Source: Epiperipatus broadwayi (Eukaryota > Onychophora > Udeonychophora > Euonychophora > Peripatidae). Taken from it: 64,000 nucleotides of DNA. The notes below the pieces were generated by a model that worked only from the letters and a program-made list of their open reading frames with translations, was not told where the DNA came from and made no database searches. Positions 38,095 through 48,229 of the stretch are shown in pieces; the stretch's first letter is position 1, and every line of letters begins with the position of its first letter. Position numbers and translations under genes: made by a program. Where the stretch lies: contig JAQFVV010012400.1 in the NCBI GenBank assembly GCA_028023455.1, forward strand, positions 14,021,748-14,085,747, written 5' to 3'.

Positions 38095-38817
38095 TGAAAA
38101 GGGGACATTTTTACCCTGGTGATTCGTCAAGGAAGAGAATAGTAAAAGATAGAAAAAATTGAAATAGTTGAAGTAATAAACAAAATAAAATATATGGTAT
38201 GAGGACCTTTTTTAACCGATATTTTAAAATAATATAAAGATCTAGACAAAACGGTGTAATATTTCTCAAATTATATGTATTGCTCCAAAATTATATATAA
38301 TTACTCCAAAAGTTAACCTGTCTATAGGGAATGGGATTGCATAGGTGTATCTTATGGATATAAAATTACGGTAAATAAAAAAGCTTTTTTAATTGAATTA
38401 TTAGGTGCATATTAACTTTAACAACCGAAGATTTTTTTTTTAAAAAAAAAAGAAAATTAATTAAATAATGAAATTTTTTTTAACTTTATAAAACATATCA
38501 AATATTGACCATAAATCGTCAATTTTTCGGCCAAGAACAATCAGTTAAACTTTTTCAAAATTATAAAATTTAAAAAATGCTACAAAAATTTACATTTATC
38601 ACTTTTAAAAAAAAAATATTTAAAATTATGAATGTAACTATATTATGATTATAACTGATTCAAACACAGAATATTATTTACTCACAATCAAATAAATTTT
38701 TAAAAAAAAAAAAATGTGAGAAGAAAACAAATGGAAAAATATTAGTCAATTAATTACCTACCTTTTAATTATAATCCAATGTTGCTGCCAAAAAATGCTA
38801 ACCTTACCCAATATTAT

Positions 38818-38960
38818 TGTTTCGGTTTTCGCGTACGATCCGCAAAACTCTATGTCGCTTTGGTAAACTATTATTTAATTAAACCCTTATCAAGCTTACT
38901 TCTCTACTAACCTCTTTTAACTTTTATTTTCCGATACCAGCGACTCCAATCAATGACTTT
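38818..38960 (-). other. Possible untranslated exon upstream on the minus strand
   Basis: The minus strand reads GCGGATCGTACGCG...ATATTGG followed by GTAAGGTT, a good donor at 38817. The CpG-bearing sequence immediately upstream could be a 5' UTR exon or an alternative first exon. The 5' limit is unknown. Confidence 0.2.
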
Positions 38961-40180
38961 TACAAATAATTTATAGAGCTCCAATGAGAAAATATTTCAT
39001 ATTTTTTAGAAATATAAATATCTCTTTTCCTTATTTATTACAGAGAAACACATGCGCATGTTGGGATGAAGCTATAAACATAATGAAGTTTAGATTATTA
39101 ATCAATTAAACAACCCAATACAAGATAAAAGCCGGTTCTAGAGTAGTAAGTGGAGAGCTTGGTACGAAATTAAGTTGTAAAAAAATTTTGTTAAAGAAAA
39201 TTAATCAAAATTATCTTCAGCCCAGTTTTTAAATCTTGTTAAGAAATACATATTCTTAAATTTTTTCAGATATAATAGTATAACAAATTATCGTGCAAAA
39301 GATTTTTAACAATTTCATTCAAAAAATATTAGTTTATGATTAGACTTTTTTTTTTTTTGAAGGAGTCGAGCGATGCGGAGGTAGTTTAGAAAATAAGTGA
39401 ACGTAATTTTTTTAATTCCTTATCTTTCACTGTTGTATGTTTATAGCTTTCTAAATATATAATAAAACGGAATTAAAAACGATGTTCTAGCATCCAAATG
39501 ACAAGTTGTAACACAATAATTTTAGTCAACAGACCAAACTGATTTTTTTTTTTTAATAACTAGAATAGATCAGAGTCATAGTTCTCAAATATATTATTTT
39601 ATTAGCGTTCTAACCCGGGCATAAAATAATAAATGGACGAAAGCATCAAAAAAAATTGCATATCAATATAAAATACGGTAATTCATATTTTTATTTTTCA
39701 TCGTTGGAATTACAATATTTATTGGTTCAAATTCTTCATTTATTAATAATAGTTTTTTAATAATCAAAACTAATTGGCTACTTGAATTGTTTGTCCAAAA
39801 AAAATCTGTGTGAAATATATTTGAACGTGTGTTATTTTATTGTTTTTTATGTCTATCCATAACGATTTTCAATTTTTACGTCCACAATAACTTAATTGTA
39901 ATTGACTTTATGCGTTTGTGAAGCAAATGCAGCACAGGATATTCAGTTTAATATAAGCATCCCTTTAAACACTTCATGTATTCAGTTTAAGATAAATCCC
40001 CGACGTCAACCTAATTGGAATGAAAGTTTGTTTATGATAAGCATCTTTATGTAAGATAATATAAATAAAATAATCTTAAATACTTAGAGAAAGTCTTTCT
40101 CTGTATTCCTCCATACGAATAGTGAAGAAAACATTCTTTATTCCAAATACAATCAGTTTCTTTTTGATATGTATTATATG

Positions 40181-40480
40181 CAGGATTTCACACGACCCTC
40201 AACTCTCCATGCCATCTCATATTGCTGACCCACCTGATCACACACATGTTGAAAAGATAAACAACCACCGATATACCTATGTTATGCTAAACCAGCAATC
40301 ATCAGTTGGTCCAGATTACTATCTCCACACATATACAATCAGTGCTCAGCTTTATATTAGATGGCCAATCTTCATATTTTGATGGACAGGCTTCAAACTA
40401 CACTAGGCGGGTTGCAACTTGAGATGGCCTGGAGAGTTGAGGATCATGTGAAAGTCTGAGTTCAAATCTTGCATACATTA
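40181..40480. repeat. Fold-back family B, decayed copy
   Basis: The sequence GCTAAACCAGCAATCATCAG, then TTGGTCCAGATTA and GTGCTCAG, repeats the left arm of 24277-24844. The outer ends are an inverted pair (ACCCTCAACTCTCCATGCCATCTCA and its approximate inverse at 40420-40450), but the inner right arm is missing. It shows that family B is a dispersed repeat and not a single palindrome. Confidence 0.75.
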
Positions 40481-41631
40481 CATATTAATATGTATTACAG
40501 ATTTTTTTTACTTTAATTATGCTAATAAAAAAAAAGTCACTATTTACTGCCTAACTGGCTGGGTTATAAATTGGCTACATTAAAAAATTTGTGTCTATAT
40601 ATACAGAAATATAAGATCAAAGTGTATTAATTATAAACTTAGAAGAATATAACATGTCAATCAAAACTGTCAGACTGATCAAGTATAAATTCAAAGGTGG
40701 ATTTATTTAATTATCTATTAGGAGAAACCATACACAAAAATGTTAACATGTATATAGAAATAGTTTCTAATTTATTTATTTTCTCCATTTACTTTAAAAT
40801 GATGTTTTCTTATTAACACATCTATGGTCAACTGTTTACAGGAGTCAACCTGATCATTGTGAATTAGATAAGTAGACCAAAAATATTAGTGCTTGCTATG
40901 ACATAAGTCAATACAATCAATAATAATTGACTCGAAATTGAATTTGACCCAGAATTTAATATTATAAAGGAATCCTCTATCATCTACAATTGAGGAAAAA
41001 TCCTGAAAAGATGTTTTAAAATTGCTTGTCTTGCAAACTTCTGGCTAGGTTATTAAATAATCATTTAAGTATAGAAATGTTTATACTTCCAATAATTGAA
41101 GAATGAAAAACAGAAAATAGTGAATGTAAAAAGATAAATATTTTATTTCTGAATATGTTGGATGAATCTTGCTTGATGGTATATTCTTCACAATGTGATG
41201 ACTGATGATTATTTATAATTGCTCTTAGTAAAATTTGCCTTTGAAATTGACAGTAGAAGAACCTTTATTTGATTAGATAGTTGCTATAAATTGTTGGAAG
41301 AGCCTTTGAATTTGCAGCTTGATAATGGGCATACCTAAATATACCTAGAGAAGAGATGAATGCAAACTTGACTTGTTTGAAGATTCTGATAAAAATATGC
41401 TATCTGTGATTTTACTCCGAGTGTCGATGGATATTTACAAATTATAAAAATGCTCTCAAACCACAAATATTAGTAATTTAAATGTTTATTGTTTATTATA
41501 ATGACTGGATATTTATTTCTAATGAAAGAAAATAAATGGAAATACTCTCTTTAAGATACAAGAAATTAAAGAATTTATATAATTAATATATATATAATGA
41601 GAAAAACTATTACTTTTCATGTTAGCTTCAG
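40481..41631. other. AT-rich noncoding stretch
   Basis: No gene or structured repeat is supported. Confidence 0.55.
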
Positions 41632-41648
41632 GATAGCCTAATTATATA

Positions 41649-42385
41649 TATTATTTATAATACTTCACTCATATACACTTTAATGCAATTAATTTTCTTA
41701 AAAACTTCTTTATTTTCTTACAGTTTCGACTGTCCAGCAGTCTTCTTCAGAGCTACAAGATTTGAATAATACAAATACATAATTATCATTTCACATATAT
41801 ATGTATAAATCATATATAAATCAAAAATATATATATCTCCATCATTTTACACATATATATACATATTTATCAAAATATATCCATATATTTTCTTCATATA
41901 TATACACATATAAATCTATATCACCCCTAGACATATATATAATCCATATCTACATCTATATATATATGCATATCCAATATCTAGACATACCTCTTTTAAA
42001 CATACATCCATATACAGATATACATACATCTATAGACATATATACAATTCTCATATATCTTTACTAATACACATCCATATATATATTCTATCTACACATA
42101 TACAAAATACAAAACATATCCAATTCACCGTTTTTTAATTTTTTTACCTTTTTAAACAATTCCATTTTTACTTATTTTTAAATCAACCTTTTAAATATTC
42201 TTCTTCTTAATATTATTTTATAATATTTATACTATTTTATTATTATTATTTTTATACTTATCCAATATATAACATCTTCTACTTTACTATCTTTAATTTT
42301 ATTGTCCATAACTTTTATCTCTATTTCACCAAATAATATTTTTTAACATTATTACCTCCATCTTCCTTACAGTCATTTTAACTTT
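41649..42385 (-). repeat. Left arm of fold-back element
   Basis: Inverse of 46360-47112 with high identity (for example ATGCAATTAATTTTCTTAAA near the outer end and CCATCTTCCTTACAGTC at the inner end). The plus strand is strikingly poor in G. The middle is a degenerate TATACAT-type low-complexity tract. The element's 3' end points left. Confidence 0.9.
41708..41750 (-). other. 3' hairpin module, left arm
   Basis: On the minus strand: CTGAAGAA, then the stem GACTG-CTGGA-CAGTC, then GAAAC (41750-41723), followed by AATAAAG (41714-41708). The same module is at 47003-47045 and, as a variant with loop CAGGT, at 44400-44351. AATAAA may serve as the polyadenylation signal of the element. Confidence 0.8.
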
Positions 42386-42480
42386 AATTAAAACGACCGT
42401 TTTTTTTTTCAAAATTTTCTATCTTATTTATTCATTTAAAACAGCTCCCTCTGTTATCAATATTATAAAACTTATCATCA

Positions 42481-44349
42481 TCAACCATTATCAATCCACT
42501 GCAGGATGAAGGTCTCTCCAAGTTTAATCCATCTTCTCCGATCTTTAGCTTCTCTTCTCCACAACACCCCTGCACATTTTTTTATTTCATCTATCCATCT
42601 CATATGTGGTCTCTTTCTAGGTCTTTTACAATCTCTTGGAATCCAGTTTAAAATTTCAATTGTCCATCTATTATCATCTCTTCTAGCAATATGTCCAGCC
42701 CAACTCCATTTCAATCTTTTAATTTTTTCAATAAGATCAGTAACACCTGTTTGGTGTCGTACCCATACATTGCGTTTTCAATCTCTTCTTGTTACTCCCA
42801 ACATACATCTCTCCATACTCCTTTCAGTGGTCTGAAGTCTCTGTATTGCTCTTCTATTAAGTGTCCAAGTCTCAGATCCATAAGTAAGAACTGGTAAAAC
42901 ACATTTGTTAAAAACCATCCTTTTCAAACACATAGGCATATTTCCTTTTAGTATCAAGTTATTTCTACCAAAAACACTCCAACCAAGTTTAATTCTATGA
43001 TTAATTTCCTCCATTATGTTTCCATCTGTATTAATAATCTGACCAAGGTATTTGTAACTGTTAACTTCTTCTAATTCTTCATAATCAATCTTTATTTTCA
43101 TATTTTGAGCAAATCGATTAAACATTACTTTAGTCTTTTTAACATTTATCTTTAGTCCTACTTTTCTACTTTCATCTGCTAACTCCTGCAACATTTCCTG
43201 CAGCTCTGAAGCATTATTTGCAAAAACAACTACATCATCTGCAAAATCTAAATGACTTAAATATTCTCCATTTACTTTCACTCCTTTAGTTTCCCATTTT
43301 AATCCACAAAATACTTCTTGCAGCACTGCTGTAAAGAGTTTTGGAGATATGGAGTCACCTTGTCTTACACCTTTCTCAATGTTGATTTTTCCAGTATCAT
43401 TATGTAATCTAATTGTTGCTGTTGCATTTTTATAAATATTCTTTAAAATATGACAATATCCTGGATCTATACCTTGATGATCCAATGCTTTAATCACTGA
43501 AGAAATGTGTATAGAATCGAATGCCTTTTCATAATCTACAAATCCAAAACATAATGACAACTCATATTCGTTTGTCCTTTCTATGACTTCTCTCAATACC
43601 TGGATATGATCTATTGTACTAAAACTACTTTTAAATCCAGCTTGTTCTCTTGGTTGGTAGAAATCCAAAGTTCTCTGTAGACGAGTTGTAATTATCTTGG
43701 TAAAAATTTTATATAAAACTGATAAAAGGCTGATAGGTCTGTAATTTCTAATATCTTCTTTATCACCTTTTTTAAATATTAATATTATTACTGCATTCTT
43801 CCAATCTTCTGGTACATCTTTATCATTTAGACATTTGGTATATAACTTTGCGAAAATTGTTTCTATTTCTTCACCTGCTTCTTTTAATATATCAATTATA
43901 ATTCCATCATTTCCTGGAGCCTTTCCTTTCTTCATACACTTAATTGCATGTCTCACTTCTTCATTTAAAATTCTGGGCAATTCGGAAGTTGTAATAGATA
44001 TAGGAGGTACTTGTCCTTTATTACTATATAATTCTTGATAAAAATCTTCTACCAATTTCATGATGTCATCTCTCTTTTTAGTAATAATTCTATCTTTTTT
44101 TCTTATTGCAGATATAAATTTCCTACCAATACCAAAATGTTGTTTAACATTTTTGAAACTTTTATTTTCTTCTACAGCTTTCCTTGCTATTTCACAGTTA
44201 TACTTTCTTATATCATTTTTAATTCTTTTCCGTACCATTTTACAAAATTTGAGATATTCATTTCTTTTTAATACATCATTTTTGTATATCTTCATATTCC
44301 TTCTTTTCTTATAAATATAATTTATCCAAACTTCAAACACTTTTAGCAA
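42481..44349 (-). pseudogene. RTE reverse transcriptase domain, one internal stop
   Basis: The open frame 44349-42778 has 523 codons, with these approximate positions: PEDWKNAVIILIFKKGDK at 180-197, NYRPISLLS at 202-210, VDYEKAFD with the first catalytic Asp at 271-278, GVRQGDSISPKLF at 327-339, FADD (second catalytic pair) at 369-372, and the RTE C-terminal region with TYGSETWTL. A single TGA at 42780-42778 replaces the CGA seen in the copy at 12.5 kb, a C-to-T type change. The same frame then continues to the natural end (WAGHIARRDDNRW...QWIDNG, 42481). The domain would copy the element RNA at the nicked target. Translation start here is only an in-frame ATG; the true ORF began with the endonuclease upstream. 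Confidence 0.93.
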
Positions 44350-44570
44350 ACTTTATTTGTACATACACCTACGTTTCGACTGACCTGCAGTCTTCTTCAG
44401 AGCTATGATATAATGAACAAAATAAAAAAACAACTCTATAATAACACCATAAAAAAAAATTTTTAAACAATAAAATATATATATATTAAAAACCTGAAAT
44501 AAATAATCAAACCCAAATAAAACAATTAATATAAAATAAAATGTACTACATAAATGAAAAATAAATATAA
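44311..44570 (-). mobile_element. 240-bp element inserted between endonuclease and RT
   Basis: ATAAATATAA is repeated at 44311-44320 and 44561-44570, flanking 44321-44560. The insert is AT-rich and carries near its minus-strand 3' end the hairpin module CTGAAGAA/GACTG-CAGGT-CAGTC/GAAAC followed by AATAAAG, as in the fold-back arms. It separates two domains that are one continuous ORF in RTE elements. Removing it with one flank copy leaves the two domains one base out of frame, so a further small indel exists. This is the youngest layer of the nest. Confidence 0.75.
44351..44400 (-). other. 3' hairpin module, variant in the 240-bp insert
   Basis: On the minus strand CTGAAGAA, the stem GACTG/CAGTC around CAGGT, GAAACG, then AATAAAG at 44357-44351. 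The stem bases match those of the arm copies while the loop differs. Confidence 0.8.
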
Positions 44571-45596
44571 ATTATACATGTGTATTCTTAACTCTCTACT
44601 CTCAGTAGAAATTTTATTAGTCAATTGCTGCTTTTTTCTACCAGCTATGTTTGTTGCAGTTTTTAAAAGTGTATCAGTTATTTTCATATTAATTTCATTC
44701 AAATCTGAATCATGTTCAAAATCTCCTAACACTTGAAACCTATTTGTAAGTTCTAATTTAAATTCATTAGAATGTTTCTGAAGATTAGGAATATCAACTG
44801 TAAATATTGTTTTTCTTAATAATTTTTGTCTCTCAAGTTTTACATTAACACGTAACTTACACCTTACTAATCGATGATCACTTCCTGTGTTAAATTTATT
44901 AAGAACATTACAATCTTGAAATATGTATTTTCTGTTAGTCAAAATATAATCCAATTCTGCTGTACCTTCATTTGGATGCTTCCATGTCCATTTCCTTTTA
45001 ACATTTTTCTCAAAAAATGAATTCATAATATAAAGTTTTTCTTTTTCTGCAAACTCCACAAGTCTATGTCCTCTCTCATTTCTATTACAATAACCAAAAT
45101 TACCTACAGCAATTTCATCTTTCATTTGTCTACCAATTCTAGCATTAAAGTCTCCCATAACAATTTTAAAATGTTGTTTATTCTGATCAAAAGCCTTTTG
45201 TACATCCATATAAAAATATTCTACTACTTCATCACTATGAGAACTTGTTGAGGCATAAACCTGAATTATCTGCATTTGGTATCTGGTATTAAGTTGTATA
45301 ACTAATCTTGCCACTCTGTTCGATACACTATCAATCTCCACAATATTGTTCTTCCACTTTTTATTTATAATGAATCCTACTCCACTTGTATTTCCAATAT
45401 GTGTGCCTTTATAATAGAGTATATGTCCACTTTTTAAATCAATTGTTTCTTCTCCTTTTCTTCTAACTTTACAAAGTCCAATAATGTCCCATTTAATATA
45501 AGACAGTTCTTCTTCTAATTCTTGCAATCTTCCTTCACTTGAAAGTGATCTGCAGTTGTAAGTACCTAAATAAAAAGTCGTCATCAATATATACAA
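44526..45596 (-). pseudogene. RTE apurinic-type endonuclease domain
   Basis: A 356-codon open frame. Visible motifs: GTYNCRSL (11-18, with the metal-site Asn14), IIQVYASTSSHSDE (110-123), GDFNAR (148-153, catalytic Asp and Asn), TAELDYIL (212-219) and SDHRLV (239-244, catalytic His). The family motif LCETR reads LCKVR here, so the metal-binding Glu at about residue 43 is Lys and the enzyme is probably dead. The last 15 or so residues come from the inserted AT-rich DNA. The domain would nick the target for primed reverse transcription. The start is placed at the first ATGs just upstream of the domain, about 10 bases inside the element's 5' end. Confidence 0.92.
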
Positions 45597-45617
45597 TTAT
45601 GACATTATAAAACTTAT

Positions 45618-46359
45618 AATTCTATTTAAACCTTCCAATTTCCCAATTATAATCATTAACCATATTCCAATATTATAAAATAACTACTTAACCATTATTT
45701 CATATCTAAATATACATATCATACATCCATATTTTCTACATATATATATACACACATCTTCACATTACCTCTATACATATAACTAAAATAATATAAAACC
45801 AATATATAAACCCAATACATTAAACTATATCCAAAATAAAAGATTACAAAATTAAAAAATTAACAATTTAAAAATTATTAACAAATCTCTACCTACATCT
45901 ATACACCCACGCACATATATATATCCAAAAATATAATTCTATCCCTTAAAACACATTCGTATATATACCTATATTCCCAATATATATACCTCTATTCATA
46001 TAAATACCTATATTCTCATATATACCTATATTCATAACATATATACCTATCCTATACATTTATACATACCCACCCACATAAATACTCAACTTATTTATAA
46101 ATTACATATAACTATACAAACCACATCTAATGCCCCAGTTTATATTATCTTTAAAATCTATTTTATTTCTGTTATTTTTTCATTTTATTATCTATCTCTA
46201 CATATTCTTGAACTTATGCTACTTATTTTATATTTATTATCTGTGTTAGAATTCCAATTCATTATATTACTATTTCCATTCACTTTTTTATACACTGATG
46301 TTTCTATTCTACATCTATTTCTAACATATGTTTTTGTTAACAATATGTCCAAATATGAT
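45618..46359. repeat. G-poor central part of the fold-back element
   Basis: The plus strand has many C but very few G, with TATACC, ATATACAT and CCCA-type low-complexity text like the left arm. Strand bias flips abruptly to G-rich and C-poor at about 46360, where the right arm begins. No ORF. Confidence 0.6.
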
Positions 46360-47112
46360 AACTAAAAACGACTGTAAGGAAGATGGAGGTAATAATGTTA
46401 AAAAATATTATTTGGTGAAATAGAGATAAAAGTTATAGAAAGTAAAATTAAAGATAGTAAAGTAAAATATGTTATATATTGGATAATTATAAAAATAATA
46501 ATAATAAAATAGTATTAAATATTATAAAATAATATTAAGAAGAAGAATATTTAAAAGGTTGATTTAAAAATAAGTAAAAATGGAATTGTTTAAAAAGGTA
46601 AAAAAATTAAAAAATGGTGAATTGGATATGTTTTGTATTTTATATATGTGTAGATAGAATATACATATGGATGTGTATTAGTAAAGATATATGAGGATTG
46701 TATATATGTCTATAGGTGTATGTATATCTGTATATGAATGTATGTTTAAAAGAGGTATGTCTAGGTATTGGATATGCATATATATATAGATGTAGATATG
46801 GATTATATATATATGTCTAGGAGTGATATAGATTTATATGTCTATATATATGAAGAAAATATATGGGTATATTTTGATATATATGTGTGTATTTTATATA
46901 TGTGTGTAAAATGATGGAGATATTTTTTTTTATTTATATATGATTTATACATATATATGTGAAATGATAATTATGTATTTGTATTATTCAAATCTTGTAG
47001 CTCTGAAGAAGACTGCTGGACAGTCGAAACTGTAAGAAAATAAAGAAGTTTTTAAGAAAATTAATTGCATTAAAGTGTATATGAGTGAAGTATTATAAAT
47101 AATATATATGAT
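46360..47112 (+). repeat. Right arm of fold-back element
   Basis: Inverse of 41649-42385; see that entry. The hairpin module is at 47003-47030 with AATAAAG at 47039-47045. Between the arm's end and the target duplication (47113-47152) are about 40 bases not found at the left end. Confidence 0.9.
47003..47045 (+). other. 3' hairpin module, right arm
   Basis: CTGAAGAA, stem GACTG-CTGGA-CAGTC, GAAAC, then AATAAAG ten bases further on. Identical to the left-arm module. Confidence 0.8.
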
Positions 47113-47340
47113 TATATGAAGATATGCAAAAAAGTGAAGGAGAAAAATAAGAGATAGCCTAATTATTAAATAAGAATTTAGCTAGGTTGAACTTAGTAAA
47201 AGATTTCTTGAAATGATCATGCCACATATTTAAAACTTGTTAATAATAATGTAAATGTTTAATTTGATATTAGTAATACCTGTAAAAGGAAAAAATCATT
47301 TTTTTCTTGTGTAGTTCATTTTTTATATATTTTAAAAATA

Positions 47341-47680
47341 AAAAATCACAGATTAAGATGAAATATATTTAATTTTTTCAGAGATAACTCTGAAGGAATT
47401 AACTTTATTTTCCAATTAATGTATAAATAAAATATTTTGTTTTTCAAATAATTAAAAAACCTATCAGAAGGGATTGGGATTTTATTTTATCTCTGATGAA
47501 ATTAAAGTTTGGTTTTTCTGTTAATATATAACTAGTATGTTTTGTTTTTTAAGTAATTAAAAAAAAACTAAAAGGGATTTTTTTATCTCTGTAGAAATTA
47601 AAGGTTATTTTTCAATTAATGTATAATGTTTTGTTTTTTCAATTAAAAAAAGAAAAAACAAGCGATTAAGATTTTGTAAG
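47341..47680. repeat. Degenerate tandem repeat, about three units of 100-115 bp
   Basis: Each unit contains TCTCTG(A/T)(A/T)GAAATTAAAG or a close form, then TTTTC(A/T)(A/G)TTAAT(G/A)TATAA, then TTTTGTTTTT(C/T)AA, then AATTAAAAAA. Units begin near 47385, 47490 and 47590. Confidence 0.6.
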
Positions 47681-48229
47681 TATGATTTTAAAAAAAAAAG
47701 ATTTCTTGGGGGGAAATCAATTGGTCAAAGATTGATGCATTAATTACTGAGTCATGTGATTGAATGGAAAATTGATATCGGGATTATTTTTTTGAAAAAA
47801 GCAAAAGATAGTTTGAGAAGTAGAATTCAGTAACAGTTTAAAAGTTAATTATCATTTCATTTACATGCCCACATAATGCAGGATTGTATCTTCAAATTAG
47901 TGATCCTCAGCTTCAACTTACGATAACGTGAAACCATACACACTATGCATGCATACTTTGCGTCATTTGATTCAGTGCCCATCTATGCATGCATTTTTGC
48001 ATCATTTGATTCAGTGTCAGTTTTCCTTTCAGCCAATGCAATTTTCATTTCTCTGTGATAGTTATAATTATTTATTAAGCACACATGAAGTATATGTAAA
48101 TACTTTTAAGACAGGCTATAACCTGTATCAAATGCGCCTTGAAATTTATAATAGTCAAGCAATATCTTTATTTTGCCATTAGAGGAACCATGATGATTAT
48201 TCTAAATAGTACTTTTGTTTTTGTTATTC
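47681..48229. other. Unassigned stretch with a short tandem repeat
   Basis: CTATGCATGCAT...TTTGC(G/A)TCATTTGATTCAGTG occurs twice in 47941-48018 (unit about 41 bp). Nothing else is recognised. Confidence 0.5.

Larger units (their letters stand above)
36760..40110. promoter_or_regulatory. CpG-rich block, likely promoter region of a host gene
   Basis: CG dinucleotides become frequent here (GGCGAAAAATGG, GATTCGCGACTG, GCGCTAC, CCCGCCGCT, ACCGCCATTAC, CCCGCGTGC, TTCGCGTACGATCCGC, GTCGAGCGATGCGG, ACCCGGGC), whereas they are scarce in most of the window outside the LTRs. It contains CACGTG (37271-37276) and the CRE palindrome TGACGTCA (38087-38094). A start codon with a splice donor lies inside on the minus strand. 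In genomes with germline CpG methylation, CpG retention marks unmethylated promoters. The direction is probably minus, but a bidirectional promoter cannot be excluded. Confidence 0.5.
42476..45603 (-). mobile_element. Nearly full-length RTE-type LINE with 14-bp target duplication
   Basis: A 3128-bp non-LTR retrotransposon on the minus strand, flanked by ATTATAAAACTTAT at 42462-42475 and 45604-45617. It encodes an APE-type endonuclease followed by reverse transcriptase and ends in a TGATGATG tract, the standard layout and length (about 3.2 kb) of the RTE clade. It contains a 240-bp insertion between the two domains, an internal stop near the C-terminus, and a substitution of a catalytic endonuclease residue, so it is now inactive. 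It is the best-preserved of five LINE remains in the window. Confidence 0.93.
41632..47166. mobile_element. Nested composite: fold-back element carrying an RTE LINE
   Basis: The 14-bp sequence GATAGCCTAATTAT occurs at 41632-41645 and 47153-47166, as a target duplication would. Between them are two inverted arms (41649-42385 and 46360-47112), a G-poor central part (42386-42475 plus 45618-46359), and the LINE at 42476-45603. Without the LINE and its duplicated target the element is about 2.37 kb. Each arm ends with a hairpin-plus-AATAAAG module pointing outward, so it looks like two copies of a retroelement joined head to head, an arrangement often described for Penelope-like elements. No Penelope reverse transcriptase or GIY-YIG gene is visible, so this name is inference. 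Confidence 0.8.

Noticed and set aside
41723-41750. Functional hammerhead ribozyme
   Set aside because: There is an extra base before stem II and no supported stems I and III. Listed as a resemblance to test, not as a ribozyme.
41801-42067. 88-codon ORF rich in Tyr, Ile and His
   Set aside because: It is a translation of the TATACAT low-complexity tract in the fold-back arm.
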